Virus record (IMG/VR): IMGVR_UViG_3300042387_002109
Coordinates: 1-47,398 of that record
Reading direction: 5' to 3' (one strand)
DNA: 47,398 bases
From: a virus
Shown: one piece after another, positions 8,237 to 17,478 of the stretch
How the letters are laid out: every line of letters begins with the position of its first letter
How positions within the stretch are numbered: position 1 is the first letter of the stretch
Notes under the pieces: generated by a model
Databases searched by the model: none
Seen by the model: only the letters and a program-made list of their open reading frames with translations
Told to the model about the DNA's origin: nothing
Program-made: the position numbers and the translations under genes

Positions 8237-9280
8237 ATGAAAAAAATTTTAATTATTGGAGGAGGATTATTTGGTTGCTCTATTGCTTTAGAATTATATA
8301 AATCTGGATATAACATTACCTTAATGGAGCAGAATTCAGATATAATGAATAATGCTTCTAAGTGTAACCATAACAGAATACACTATGGTTACCATTACCC
8401 TAGAAGCCCAGAAACAGCAATTCAAAGTTTAGATGGTTTACTTTCTTTTTTATTTAAATATAAAGAAGCAATTATAACTAATTTTCCTAATTATTATGCA
8501 ATAGCTTCTGATCAAAGCAATATAAATTCTTTTGAGTATAGAAAATTTTGTGATCAAGTAGGAATTAGTTATAATTCTGAATATCCTTCTTCTTATATTA
8601 TGAATGATAAATTACTAGAAGATTCATATAGAGTAGAAGAACCTATATTTGATTGGGATGTTCTTAAAAATTTAGTTAAACAAGAATTAAAGAATTCTAA
8701 TATTACTTTAAAACTAAATACTAAATTTACCACACCTGATTTTACAGATTTTGATTTTATAATTAACTGTACTTATTCTGAAATAAATAAAATAAATAAA
8801 TTAGCTGGAGTTCCATTATTAGAATTTAAACTTCAAGATGTTATAATACCTATTTTTGAGTTTAATCATCCTAAAATAGGATTAACAGTTATGGATGGTC
8901 CTTTCTGTAGTGTTATGCCTAAAGGAAATATATCAAATACTTTTCTCCTTTACCATGCTAAATATTCTATATTAAAAGAAACAAAAGAAAATAATATTGA
9001 ATCTTTACAAGATATCTCTAATAATATAAAAAATATTAAAGAAGATTCTTCTAAATATTTCCCCTTTATCAAGGATATAAACTTTACTGACTATTGGAGA
9101 ACAACTAGAGCCATACCTATTAATTCAGATGATGCTAGAATATCTAATATTATTACATATCCTGAAAATCCTAAATTTATAACAGTCTTTTCGGGAAAAA
9201 TAAGTACTTGTGTTAAAATAGCTAAACAAATAAAGCAAGGATTAATTAGTGGAAATTTTAACAATAATATAATTATATGA
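8237..9280 (+). CDS. FAD-dependent oxidoreductase, DAO family
   Basis: A 347-residue protein starting KKILIIGGGLFGCSIALEL, a textbook FAD Rossmann dinucleotide-binding motif (GxGxxG) with the acidic residue at the end of strand 2 (MEQN). The C-terminus has 'FITVFSGKISTCVKIAKQI', the usual FAD-closing strand and helix of the D-amino-acid oxidase group. It probably oxidises an amine or alcohol on a small molecule or sugar. ATG 8237 was chosen 4 bp after the upstream stop; the longer frame begins inside the cupin gene. The gene is markedly AT-rich, like the next three. Confidence 0.75.
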   Translation: MKKILIIGGGLFGCSIALELYKSGYNITLMEQNSDIMNNASKCNHNRIHYGYHYPRSPETAIQSLDGLLSFLFKYKEAIITNFPNYYAIASDQSNINSFEYRKFCDQVGISYNSEYPSSYIMNDKLLEDSYRVEEPIFDWDVLKNLVKQELKNSNITLKLNTKFTTPDFTDFDFIINCTYSEINKINKLAGVPLLEFKLQDVIIPIFEFNHPKIGLTVMDGPFCSVMPKGNISNTFLLYHAKYSILKETKENNIESLQDISNNIKNIKEDSSKYFPFIKDINFTDYWRTTRAIPINSDDARISNIITYPENPKFITVFSGKISTCVKIAKQIKQGLISGNFNNNIII

Positions 9281-9972
9281 GAACTGGATTGATAGGGCAT
9301 GGATATTGGGGTAAAATAATTAGTTCCAAATTAAAAAATAATATTTTATCTCCTCCATTTGATGATGTTGATTGGATGTTTATATCTACTCCTCCTAGTA
9401 CTCACTATAATTTAGTTAAAGAATATATATTAAAAAATAAAAATGTTTTTTGTGAAAAACCATTAACATTAGATTATGATTCTTCTTTAGAATTAATTGA
9501 GTTAGCTAGAATAAAAAATATTAAATTATATATAGATAACATATTTTTATTTAGAGATGAAATAAAAAATATTAATATCATTCCTTCCAATCAGATTGAA
9601 TTTATTTGGTTAAAACAAGGACCTTATAAAAATGACTTAATAAGTGATTTATTGTATCATGATCTTTACTTATTGATTCATTTAGTTGGTTTAAATAAAA
9701 TAGAAAACATAAATAAAATAGAAAATACTGACAATAAACTAAAATTAAATTTTAAATATGGGAATATAAATGTTAGTATAGAATATAATAGAGAATGGGA
9801 TAATAAAAAAACTAAACTTATAAAAACAGAACATCAAACTATAGATTTATCTTTTCCAAAAAATGATCCTTTAGAAGAATCTATAAAAGCTTGTTTTTCT
9901 GATGATATATTATATGATTATAATCATTATTTGAGTTTAGAAACTATTAAATTATTAAAATTATTTTTATGA
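9277..9972 (+). CDS. Gfo/Idh/MocA-family NAD-dependent oxidoreductase, short form
   Basis: A 231-residue protein. 'GLIGHGYWGKII' is the NAD-binding glycine loop, 'STPPSTHYNLV' the following strand, and 'NVFCEKPLTLDYDSSLEL' contains the conserved EKP motif that holds NAD(P) in this family. Members oxidise or reduce nucleotide-activated sugars. At 231 residues it is well short of the usual 330 or so, so the C-terminal substrate domain is reduced. ATGA overlaps on both sides show tight coupling with the oxidoreductase and glycosyltransferase neighbours. Confidence 0.75.
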   Translation: MRTGLIGHGYWGKIISSKLKNNILSPPFDDVDWMFISTPPSTHYNLVKEYILKNKNVFCEKPLTLDYDSSLELIELARIKNIKLYIDNIFLFRDEIKNINIIPSNQIEFIWLKQGPYKNDLISDLLYHDLYLLIHLVGLNKIENINKIENTDNKLKLNFKYGNINVSIEYNREWDNKKTKLIKTEHQTIDLSFPKNDPLEESIKACFSDDILYDYNHYLSLETIKLLKLFL

Positions 9973-10844
9973 TAAACATCCTAATTCATATTTTGCCTCA
10001 AGAAATAGACCAACTAGAACAAACACTAATTCAACTAAAAAAAAGTAGTAAATATATAACTAATGAAAATTTTTTAGTGGAAGTTGTTTTAAATAATAAT
10101 TTAACAGATTGGGATCAAAGTAAAATAGATAAAAACTTTTTTTCTAATAAATTATTTAATTTAGAACTTTTAACTAAAAGCTGGGCTGAAACTAATTTTT
10201 GGGTTAGTGAAAACAATGAAGTATTAGGATGTACGGATTCTCATAGATTAGCAGCAATGAATTATAACCCAGATGCTTTTTTATGGCTTGATGTAGATAT
10301 TGTCTTTAGTGACACCTTATTATACCATATGGTTGAAAGTTATAAATTAATTAACCAAAATGAAAAATACACTATTATTACTCCAGAAACTACAAGAGTA
10401 TGGGATAATACATGGGATGTAATTACTAATGAAAAAGCTTTAGTCGATGCTGCTTCTCATGAAAATTATTTTAATAGGGATCCTTATTTAACTACAGGAT
10501 TAATGGGAGATGTTAGTTTAAGAAAAATAGATACTTTTAAGTTTGCTAGTGGGTGGGCTACTTTATTATCTAATGATTTAATAAAAAAAGTAACAATACC
10601 TGATGAAATGGGTTCCTATTATATGGATGATACTTTTATTATGACTTGTTGCGAATATGGTAAACAAAAAGGATTTAACGCTTCTCAATATGTTTTAGTT
10701 AATGAAGTTATTATTGAAAATAATAAATTTAGATACAATTATTATAAAGATTATATCTATAGTATAAATAGAAAAGAAGAATTTATTAAAATAGCACAAA
10801 CTAATTTTAGTTACTCTGTTAACAAATTTTTAAATAATTTATAA
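9969..10844 (+). CDS. GT-A-type glycosyltransferase-like protein
   Basis: A 291-residue protein. 'AFLWLDVDIVFSDTLLYHM' contains a DxD motif in the setting typical of GT-A glycosyltransferases (LDVD preceded by a hydrophobic strand). 'YYMDDTFIMTC' near residue 220 looks like the acidic catalytic-base segment. The N-terminus (INILIHILP) is a first Rossmann strand. It is very AT-rich. It overlaps the previous gene by ATGA and the next start coincides with its stop. Likely one sugar-transfer step; donor and acceptor unknown. Confidence 0.65.
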   Translation: MINILIHILPQEIDQLEQTLIQLKKSSKYITNENFLVEVVLNNNLTDWDQSKIDKNFFSNKLFNLELLTKSWAETNFWVSENNEVLGCTDSHRLAAMNYNPDAFLWLDVDIVFSDTLLYHMVESYKLINQNEKYTIITPETTRVWDNTWDVITNEKALVDAASHENYFNRDPYLTTGLMGDVSLRKIDTFKFASGWATLLSNDLIKKVTIPDEMGSYYMDDTFIMTCCEYGKQKGFNASQYVLVNEVIIENNKFRYNYYKDYIYSINRKEEFIKIAQTNFSYSVNKFLNNL

Positions 10845-11731
10845 TGTTTAAACTATTTACAAACTTTAGATTAGAAAAAGATTTTCATATTTTAAAAAAA
10901 TATGAAAACAAACCTATAACTTTATTTAATGATTATATTCCTAAAAATATTGATGAATTAAACTATAATCCTTATAACTTTATTATAATACATGAACCTA
11001 ATGAGTTTTTTGGTTTTCATGACTGGGTTAGAAATAATAATCATTTATTTAATATTATATTAACATGGGATGAAAATATATTAAATTCTTGCTCTAATTC
11101 ATCTTTATTTACTTGTAATTACCAACAAGATTCTTCTGAATATTATAGTGGCTTTATTAATAAAGATAAAAAATTTGAAGTATCATTTTTAAGTGGTGCC
11201 AAAACTATTACTGAAGGACATAAATTAAGAAATCAAATATATAAACTTAAAGACCAAATATCTATACCTAAAAAATGGTTCCATGTCCTAGAAGATTTTG
11301 ATCACAATGCAGGAGTAAGACCAGGATATGGAAATTATACTAAAGATTTATCTTATATTCCTGATTATTTGGAGTCTAGTCCTCAAGTTTTTGGTAAAAG
11401 AATATGTTTTAATGAATCTATGTTTCATGTCTGCGTTGAGAATGTAAAATATAATAATTGGTACACAGAAAAAATTGGAGAAGCATTCTGTACCAAAACA
11501 GTACCAATTTATTGGGGTTGTCCTAATATAGGAGATTTTTATGATGAAAGAGGAATTATTACCTTCAATAATCTAGAAGAACTCCCTAACATAATCAATA
11601 ATCTAACCCCAGAAAAATACCATAAGATGAAACCATATATAGATTATAACTATGAAGTAGCTTTATTGGATTCTTTTTCTAATAAATTAGATTTATTTTT
11701 TGAACAAATAATTAAACTTAATAATTTTTAA
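10844..11731 (+). CDS. GT10 (alpha-1,3-fucosyltransferase-like) glycosyltransferase
   Basis: A 295-residue protein. The C-terminal third has 'MFHVCVENVKYNNWYTEKIG' followed by 'AFCTKTVPIYWGCPNIGDF', closely matching the GT10 signature (F..CFENS...YVTEK...AF....VP.YWG.PN). GT10 enzymes use GDP-fucose to fucosylate glycans, best known from Lewis-antigen synthesis in Helicobacter and Bacteroides. Bacteroidota capsules often contain fucose, so the phage could alter such glycans. The gene is strongly AT-rich, as if acquired with its three upstream neighbours. Confidence 0.85.
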   Translation: MFKLFTNFRLEKDFHILKKYENKPITLFNDYIPKNIDELNYNPYNFIIIHEPNEFFGFHDWVRNNNHLFNIILTWDENILNSCSNSSLFTCNYQQDSSEYYSGFINKDKKFEVSFLSGAKTITEGHKLRNQIYKLKDQISIPKKWFHVLEDFDHNAGVRPGYGNYTKDLSYIPDYLESSPQVFGKRICFNESMFHVCVENVKYNNWYTEKIGEAFCTKTVPIYWGCPNIGDFYDERGIITFNNLEELPNIINNLTPEKYHKMKPYIDYNYEVALLDSFSNKLDLFFEQIIKLNNF

Positions 11732-11733
11732 AC

Positions 11734-12672
11734 ATGAAAAAAATTTTAATTACAGGTGGAGCTGGATATTTAGGTTCCGTTTTAACAGAAGTATTATTAA
11801 ATAAGGGATATCGTGTAACGGTATTAGATAATCTAATTTATAAACAGATATCTGTTGCTCCTTTTGCTTATCATCCTAATTTTGATTTTATATTAGGTGA
11901 TGTAACCAATGAATCACTTCTAAAATCATTAGTTGAATCACATGATGTAATTATTCCTTTAGCTGCTATTGTAGGTATGCCTGCTTGTAAAGCTCAACCT
12001 GAATTAACAGTTAAAGTTAATTACGAACAAGTAAAAAATATTACTAAATGGGTTACCAAAAACCAAATGGTATTAATTCCAAACACTAATTCTCAGTATG
12101 GTTCATCAACTGAAGTTATTACTGAAGAGTCCCCATTTAAACCACTTTCATTATATGCTGAGACTAAATGCGATGCTGAAAAGGTAGTATTAGACTCAGG
12201 TAATGGGATTGCCTTAAGATTAGCAACTGTGTTTGGGATGTCTTATAGAATGAGAATGGATTTACTTGTGAATGATTTTGTTTATAAAGCATTAGAAAAT
12301 GGTTACCTAGTATTGTTTGAATCTCATTTTGTTCGTAATTATATTCATGTTAGAGATATTGCTAATACATTCCTATTCATGATTGAAAATTATGAAAAAT
12401 GTAATAATAATGCATTTAATGTAGGGTTAACCTCAGCTAATTGTTCCAAATTAGTATTAGCAGAAACAATCAAAAAATATATCCCCGATTTGGTTATTGT
12501 TCAAAATGATTTTAAACAAGATTTTGATCAAAGAAACTATATTGTTTCAAATGCTAAGTTGGAAAATCAAGGATGGTTACCTACATTCACACTAGAAAAT
12601 GGTATCCAAGAATTAATTAAAGGATATCAACTGATTACTAAATTTAAAAATAAAGATTTTACAAACCTATGA
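11734..12672 (+). CDS. NAD-dependent epimerase/dehydratase (extended SDR)
   Basis: A 312-residue protein with 'ILITGGAGYLGSVLTEVL', the GxxGxxG NAD-binding loop of extended SDRs. 'YAETKCDAE' is the catalytic YxxxK, and 'NSQYGSS' supplies the upstream catalytic Ser or Thr region. 'GIALRLATVFG' and 'NYIHVRDIANTF' match the substrate-binding segments of nucleotide-sugar epimerases and dehydratases. It makes or converts a nucleotide sugar for the cluster. Full family length; ATGA overlap with the radical-SAM gene. Confidence 0.9.
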   Translation: MKKILITGGAGYLGSVLTEVLLNKGYRVTVLDNLIYKQISVAPFAYHPNFDFILGDVTNESLLKSLVESHDVIIPLAAIVGMPACKAQPELTVKVNYEQVKNITKWVTKNQMVLIPNTNSQYGSSTEVITEESPFKPLSLYAETKCDAEKVVLDSGNGIALRLATVFGMSYRMRMDLLVNDFVYKALENGYLVLFESHFVRNYIHVRDIANTFLFMIENYEKCNNNAFNVGLTSANCSKLVLAETIKKYIPDLVIVQNDFKQDFDQRNYIVSNAKLENQGWLPTFTLENGIQELIKGYQLITKFKNKDFTNL

Positions 12673-14216
12673 TAGACATCCTATTTATATCTCCAGGTAA
12701 TGCTACTGGAGTATACCAAAATTTAGCTAATAATTATGCTGCAATTGAACCTCCAACTTGGGCTTTACTACTAGCCCAATCATGTCGATCAATAGGATAT
12801 ACTGTTGCTCTTATAGATGTTAATGCAGAACAATTGAATAAAGAATCCGTAGAGCAAAGAATAAAAGAATTAAATCCACGTTTAATTTGTTTTGTAGTTT
12901 ATGGCCAAAATGTAAATGCAGGTACTGTTAATATGAGCGGTGCTACTTATTTATCTAAACATTTGAAAAAAGTAAATATTACTACTCCTATTACTTATAT
13001 AGGTTCATATGTTCAAGCGGTTCCTATTAAGGCTCTTAATGATGAATCATCTATTGATTTTGTTTTTACAAATGAAGGTGTTTATGCTCTTAGAAATATA
13101 TTAGCACAAGAAACAATTGATATTAATAATTTAGACCATATTAAGGGTATTGCTTGGAGAAAAAATGGAGTTCCTAAGATAAATGGAGCTGAAAAAATAG
13201 TACCAAACGAAAGAATGGATATTGATCTTCCCGGATATGCTTGGGATTTACTTCCAATGAAAGAAAAACCACTTGATTTATACCGTGCCCCCATGTGGCA
13301 TGCTGAATATGATCAGGAAAAAAGATCACCATATGCTGCAATTCAAACGTCTTTAGGATGTCAATTTGGTTGTGATTTTTGTATGATTAATATTATAAAC
13401 AGAAATGATGAAGACGAAATAGGAGTAGCTGGGAATTATAGTACAATGCGTTATTGGTCTCCTGAATTTATTATCAAAGAGTTTGATAAACTAATTGAAT
13501 TAGGAGTTTATACTATCAAAATTACAGATGAATTATTTCTATTAAATAGAAAATATTATGTACCTCTATGTGAAATGTTAAGAGATAGAGGATATGGAGA
13601 AAAATTAAGAATGTGGGCTTATTCAAGAGTAGATACAGTTAAACGTCCTGAATTATTAAAATTAATACGTTCTGCTGGTATCAAATGGTTAGCTCTAGGT
13701 ATTGAAAGTGGAGATAAAAATGTAAGATTAGAAGTATCTAAAGGAAAATTTGAGGATGTTGATATAAATCAAGTAATAGAACAAGTACACTCAGCTGATA
13801 TTGAAGTAATGGCTAATTATATCTTTGGTTTACCTGGTGATACTCAAGAAAGTATGCAAAAAACTTTGGAATTATCAAAGGAATTATGTACCTTTGGATG
13901 GAATGCATATGCAGCAATGGCATTACCTGGAAGTCAATTATATAAAAATGCTATTATGAATGGAATTCCTTTACCTGATACTTATGAAGGATATTCATTT
14001 CATGGATATGATACACTACCACTACCAACAGATACCTTAACTGGGGCTGAAGTGTTAGAATTTAGAGATAAGGCATTTGATGAATATCATTCATATCTAC
14101 CCTTTTTAGAAAGAATAAAAACTAAATTTGGCCAGATAGCAGTTGATAATATTAATGAAATGCTTAAAGTTAAATTAAGAAGAAAAATAATAGAAAATGA
14201 ACAATCTTCTAACTAA
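12669..14216 (+). CDS. B12-binding-domain radical-SAM enzyme
   Basis: A 515-residue protein. The N-terminal 150 residues resemble a cobalamin-binding Rossmann domain (ILFISPGNATG..., AIEPPTWALLLAQ). The radical-SAM core follows with 'GCQFGCDFC' (CxxxCxxC 4Fe-4S motif), 'ALGIESGD' (SAM-binding strand) and 'NYIFGLPGDT'. Members carry out methylations or rearrangements at unactivated carbons, often on sugars, lipids or antibiotics. In this cluster it probably modifies a nucleotide sugar or glycan. The reaction releases 5'-deoxyadenosine or SAH, both potential substrates of the nucleosidase encoded at 17471-18052. Confidence 0.9.
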   Translation: MIDILFISPGNATGVYQNLANNYAAIEPPTWALLLAQSCRSIGYTVALIDVNAEQLNKESVEQRIKELNPRLICFVVYGQNVNAGTVNMSGATYLSKHLKKVNITTPITYIGSYVQAVPIKALNDESSIDFVFTNEGVYALRNILAQETIDINNLDHIKGIAWRKNGVPKINGAEKIVPNERMDIDLPGYAWDLLPMKEKPLDLYRAPMWHAEYDQEKRSPYAAIQTSLGCQFGCDFCMINIINRNDEDEIGVAGNYSTMRYWSPEFIIKEFDKLIELGVYTIKITDELFLLNRKYYVPLCEMLRDRGYGEKLRMWAYSRVDTVKRPELLKLIRSAGIKWLALGIESGDKNVRLEVSKGKFEDVDINQVIEQVHSADIEVMANYIFGLPGDTQESMQKTLELSKELCTFGWNAYAAMALPGSQLYKNAIMNGIPLPDTYEGYSFHGYDTLPLPTDTLTGAEVLEFRDKAFDEYHSYLPFLERIKTKFGQIAVDNINEMLKVKLRRKIIENEQSSN

Positions 14217-14802
14217 AGAACAATTAATCGCCTTTGAAGACGACATAGCAGAATGTTTTAACAACGCTATGATTAAAGCTCCTATCCATTTATATTATGG
14301 AAATGAAGAGCAAATGATTAATATATTTGAGAAAGTACAACCTGAAGATTGGGTATTCTGTACTTGGCGCTCACATTATCAGTGTTTACTTAAAGGTGTA
14401 CCTCAAGAACAAATAAAAACAGATATATTAGAAGGTAAATCTATTACTCTCTGCTATCCTGAATATAACATATATTCTTCAGCTATTGTAACAGGTAATA
14501 TTCCTATTGCAACAGGTGTTGCGTTAGATATTAAACGTAAAGGTCAAACAAATCATGTTTGGTGCTTTGTAGGTGATATGACATCTGAAACTGGTACCTT
14601 TTTTGAGAATTGGAAATATGCTGTAAATTACGATTTGCCTATCACATATGTAATTGAAGATAATAGTAAATCGGTTTGTACTGTTACTAAAGAAGTATGG
14701 AATAACGATTTATACTTTAAAAATGAAACAAGAAAAATAATTTATTACCAATACGAAACCAAGTACCCTCATGCTGGTGCCGGTAAGCGAATTCAATTTT
14801 AA
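14197..14802 (+). CDS. TPP-dependent enzyme, PP-domain subunit (E1-alpha-like)
   Basis: A 201-residue protein resembling the TPP-binding half of E1 and transketolase enzymes. 'GNIPIATGVALDIKRKG' is the conserved helix before the cofactor site. 'FVGDMTSETGTFFENW', then '...VIEDN', is the GD(x)...N Mg/TPP motif, with GDM replacing the usual GDG. 'SHYQCLLKGVPQEQI' resembles the substrate-channel segment. The partner Pyr domain is the next gene, 2 bp away. It overlaps the radical-SAM gene by 20 bp. The pair could build branched or acyl-extended sugars by carbon-carbon bond formation. Confidence 0.8.
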   Translation: MNNLLTKEQLIAFEDDIAECFNNAMIKAPIHLYYGNEEQMINIFEKVQPEDWVFCTWRSHYQCLLKGVPQEQIKTDILEGKSITLCYPEYNIYSSAIVTGNIPIATGVALDIKRKGQTNHVWCFVGDMTSETGTFFENWKYAVNYDLPITYVIEDNSKSVCTVTKEVWNNDLYFKNETRKIIYYQYETKYPHAGAGKRIQF

Positions 14803-14804
14803 TT

Positions 14805-15341
14805 ATGAAATATTTTGACGAATTAAAACGATCAATGGATTGGCTTAATGAAAAGCCAGATACATTCTTTCTAGGACAAGCAGTAACATATGCTGGTACA
14901 GCTATGACTAACACAGTTAAAGATGTTAATCCATCTAAGATGATGGAAATGCCTGTAAATGAAGATATGCAGATGGGAATGACAATTGGAATGGCATTAA
15001 ATGGTACTGTTCCTATTTCAATTTACCCACGCTGGAACTTTCTATTATTGGCTGCTAATCAAGTAGTTAATCACTTAGATAAAATAAAAATAATGTCAGG
15101 TGGTGGATACACACCTAAAGTAATTATTAGAACATCAATTGGAGCACAACGCCCACTTCATCCACAACATCAACATATTGCTGATTTTACTGGGGGATTT
15201 AAGGCAATGTGTGATTGGGTTGATATAATTAGACTAGATGAACCACATCAAATATTTGAAGCATTTCAATATGCTTATGAAAGAACAGACAACCGCCCTA
15301 CTATTCTAGTTGAATGGGGTGATTATTATGGAGAAAAATAA
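14805..15341 (+). CDS. TPP-dependent enzyme, Pyr-domain subunit (E1-beta/transketolase-like)
   Basis: A 178-residue protein. 'EMPVNEDMQMGMTIGMALNG' contains the glutamate that protonates the TPP pyrimidine ring in E1-beta and transketolase enzymes, and 'ISIYPRWNFLLLAANQVV' is the helix at the subunit interface. It lacks the C-terminal third domain of normal E1-beta proteins (about 330 residues). With its 201-residue partner it therefore forms a minimal PP plus Pyr two-subunit enzyme. Substrate unknown; the next gene encodes a ColD-like dehydratase, suggesting joint work on a deoxysugar. Confidence 0.8.
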   Translation: MKYFDELKRSMDWLNEKPDTFFLGQAVTYAGTAMTNTVKDVNPSKMMEMPVNEDMQMGMTIGMALNGTVPISIYPRWNFLLLAANQVVNHLDKIKIMSGGGYTPKVIIRTSIGAQRPLHPQHQHIADFTGGFKAMCDWVDIIRLDEPHQIFEAFQYAYERTDNRPTILVEWGDYYGEK

Positions 15342-15348
15342 AAATAAA

Positions 15349-16530
15349 ATGAATAATTTCTATTTGCCTTTAATGAGCGATAATATTGATAAATCTGATA
15401 TAGAATCAGTTATTGATTTTCTTACCTCACATCCAATTCCAAAATTGACTAATGGTCCTAAAGTAGTTGAATTTGAAAATAAATGGGGAGAATGGTTAGG
15501 TACAAAATATAATATAATGGTTAATTCTGGAGCATCTGCTAATGAATTAACAATGTTGGCTCTAAAATATATCTATGGAGAAGGTGAAATTATAGTACCT
15601 CCACTAACCTGGATTTCAGACATATCCTCAGTATTATTTGCTGGTTTTGACCCTGTGTTTGTAGATATTAATTTAAAAAACTTATCATTTGATATTGATA
15701 AATTAAAAGCTGCAATTACACCTCAAACTAAAGCTATATTTCTTACTCACGTACTTGGTATTAATGGTTTAACAGATGAGTTAGTTAATATATGTGAAGA
15801 AAAAGGAATATTATTAATTGAAGATGTTTGTGAATCACATGGAGTAACTTTTAAAGGACAAAAAGTAGGATCAATTGGATTTGCTTCTAATTTTAGTTTC
15901 TTCTTTGCTCACCATATGTCAACAATTGAAGGTGGAATGGTTTGTACAGATAATGAATATTTCTATCAAGTATGTAGAGCACTTCGTTCTCATGGTATGA
16001 CTAGAGAAATGACAGATGATAATTTTAAACAACAAATCATTAATGAAAATCCTGATCTAAATAAAGACTTTATATTCCTTGCTCCCGCTCATAACTTTAG
16101 AAGTACTGAAATAAATGCTGTTATTGGATTATCTCAAATTGAAAAATTAGACACTAATAATAGTCGTAGAATAGATAACTTTAGTTATTTCATAGAAAAT
16201 TTAGATTCTAATAAGTATATTACTGATTTAGAAATGGAAGGACAATGTAATTATGCTTTCATAGTAATACTAAAAGAACCTTCATTTGAGTTAAGGGATA
16301 AAGTAGAAAAAACACTTAATGAAAAAGGAATTGAATTTAGAAGAGGATTATCTGGAGGAGGAAATCAATTAAGACAACCTTACTTTAAGAAAAATTATAA
16401 TATTAATTATGATGATTTTAAGAATGTAGATCACGTTCATCATTTTGGTTGGTATATTGGCAATTATCCTACATTGGAACAAGAAAAAATAGATACATTA
16501 CTTAATATCCTCAATAATGATATTTCCTGA
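15349..16530 (+). CDS. DegT-family PLP enzyme with His at the lysine position (ColD/RfbH-like 3-dehydratase)
   Basis: A 393-residue fold-type I PLP protein of the DegT/DnrJ/EryC1 family. 'VNSGASANEL' binds the cofactor phosphate, and 'LIEDVCESHG' holds the Asp that contacts the PLP ring nitrogen. In aminotransferases a lysine follows 'SF....', but here the segment is 'FFFAHHMSTIEGG', placing H188 at that site. That is the hallmark of the PMP-dependent dehydratases ColD and E1/RfbH, which remove the 3-hydroxyl of 4-keto-6-deoxy nucleotide sugars. Length fits ColD (about 390). ATG 15349 is chosen, 7 bp after the upstream stop; an in-frame ATG at 15328 would overlap it. Confidence 0.85.
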   Translation: MNNFYLPLMSDNIDKSDIESVIDFLTSHPIPKLTNGPKVVEFENKWGEWLGTKYNIMVNSGASANELTMLALKYIYGEGEIIVPPLTWISDISSVLFAGFDPVFVDINLKNLSFDIDKLKAAITPQTKAIFLTHVLGINGLTDELVNICEEKGILLIEDVCESHGVTFKGQKVGSIGFASNFSFFFAHHMSTIEGGMVCTDNEYFYQVCRALRSHGMTREMTDDNFKQQIINENPDLNKDFIFLAPAHNFRSTEINAVIGLSQIEKLDTNNSRRIDNFSYFIENLDSNKYITDLEMEGQCNYAFIVILKEPSFELRDKVEKTLNEKGIEFRRGLSGGGNQLRQPYFKKNYNINYDDFKNVDHVHHFGWYIGNYPTLEQEKIDTLLNILNNDIS

Positions 16531-17002
16531 AGTAAAAATATTCCAACCAGACTCATTTGAAGATTATAGAGGTGAATTATATACTGTATTCAATCAAGAC
16601 GAACACGAATTAATCTTTAATCATGATAAAGTAGCTGTTTCAAGACAACACGTATTGAGAGGAATTCATGGTGATGCTAAAGCAACTAAATTAATTACCT
16701 GTTTAAGTGGTGAAATATATCTTGTAGTTATAGATAATAGACCTGAGTCTCCAAATTATCTAAAATGGAATAGTATAATTCTAAATGAAAATAATAAAAG
16801 ACAAATATTAATACCTCCTGGATTTGGGAATGGACATTTAGTATTAAGTGAAAAAGCTGTATTCTTCTATAAATGGTCTTATAAAGGAGAATATCCTGAT
16901 GTTAAAGATCAATTTAGTCTAAATTGGAAAGACCCAAAAATTAACATACATTGGCCAATAGATAACCCTATACTTTCAGAACGAGATAAAAATTCACATT
17001 AA
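16517..17002 (+). CDS. RmlC-like dTDP-sugar 3,5-epimerase family cupin
   Basis: A 161-residue protein matching the RmlC group. 'QHVLRGIHGD' contains the catalytic His, 'KLITCLSGEIYLVVIDNRPE' is the core cupin sheet, and 'ILIPPGFGNGHLVLSE' is the conserved loop. 'WKDPKINIHWP' and 'LSERD' form the typical C-terminus. RmlC enzymes epimerise 4-keto nucleotide sugars at C3 and C5. The usual 'GFAHGF' is changed to 'GFGNGH', which may alter specificity. It overlaps the upstream gene by 14 bp and abuts the apt-like gene. Confidence 0.85.
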   Translation: MIFPEVKIFQPDSFEDYRGELYTVFNQDEHELIFNHDKVAVSRQHVLRGIHGDAKATKLITCLSGEIYLVVIDNRPESPNYLKWNSIILNENNKRQILIPPGFGNGHLVLSEKAVFFYKWSYKGEYPDVKDQFSLNWKDPKINIHWPIDNPILSERDKNSH

Positions 17003-17478
17003 TGAATTGGAAAGAATTTATTCATGAAGTACCTAATTTCCCCAAACCGGGAATATCATTTAAAGACATTTCACCCCTACTAAAATCAGTTAAATTCTCT
17101 GAAGCAATCTCAGAAATGAGAAAATTAGTTCCTAATCCACAATATTGGGTAGGAATTGATTCAAGAGGATTTATATTTGCTTCAGCATTAGCTAATACTT
17201 TTGGAGGTTTAGTTATGTGTAGGAAAAAAGGCAAATTACCTCCACCTACAATAAACCAAGAATATTCTTTAGAATACGGAACCGATACTCTAGAAATCCA
17301 ACCAGGTAATGGAACTGTAGTGATTGTAGATGATGTTTATGCTACTGGGGGGACAATGAATGCTGTTGAGCAGCTATGCCAAAAAGCAGGATATACTGTA
17401 ATAGGTAAGTTAGTATTAGTTGATTTACAATTTCTTCATGAACCTAATAATATTAAAAGTCTAATACAATATGAATAG
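17002..17478 (+). CDS. apt: Adenine phosphoribosyltransferase
   Basis: A 158-residue protein with the full Apt pattern. The N-terminal 'PNFPKPGISFKDISPLL' is the characteristic Apt start, 'GIDSRGFIFASALA' follows, and 'RKKGKLPPPTINQEYSLEYG' is the flexible loop. 'VVIVDDVYATGGTMNAV' is the PRPP-binding signature. It converts adenine plus PRPP to AMP. The adjacent gene encodes an MTA/SAH nucleosidase-like protein that would release adenine, and a PRPP synthetase lies at 38173-39024, so a complete salvage route is encoded in this window. Short but intact for the family. Confidence 0.92.
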   Translation: MNWKEFIHEVPNFPKPGISFKDISPLLKSVKFSEAISEMRKLVPNPQYWVGIDSRGFIFASALANTFGGLVMCRKKGKLPPPTINQEYSLEYGTDTLEIQPGNGTVVIVDDVYATGGTMNAVEQLCQKAGYTVIGKLVLVDLQFLHEPNNIKSLIQYE

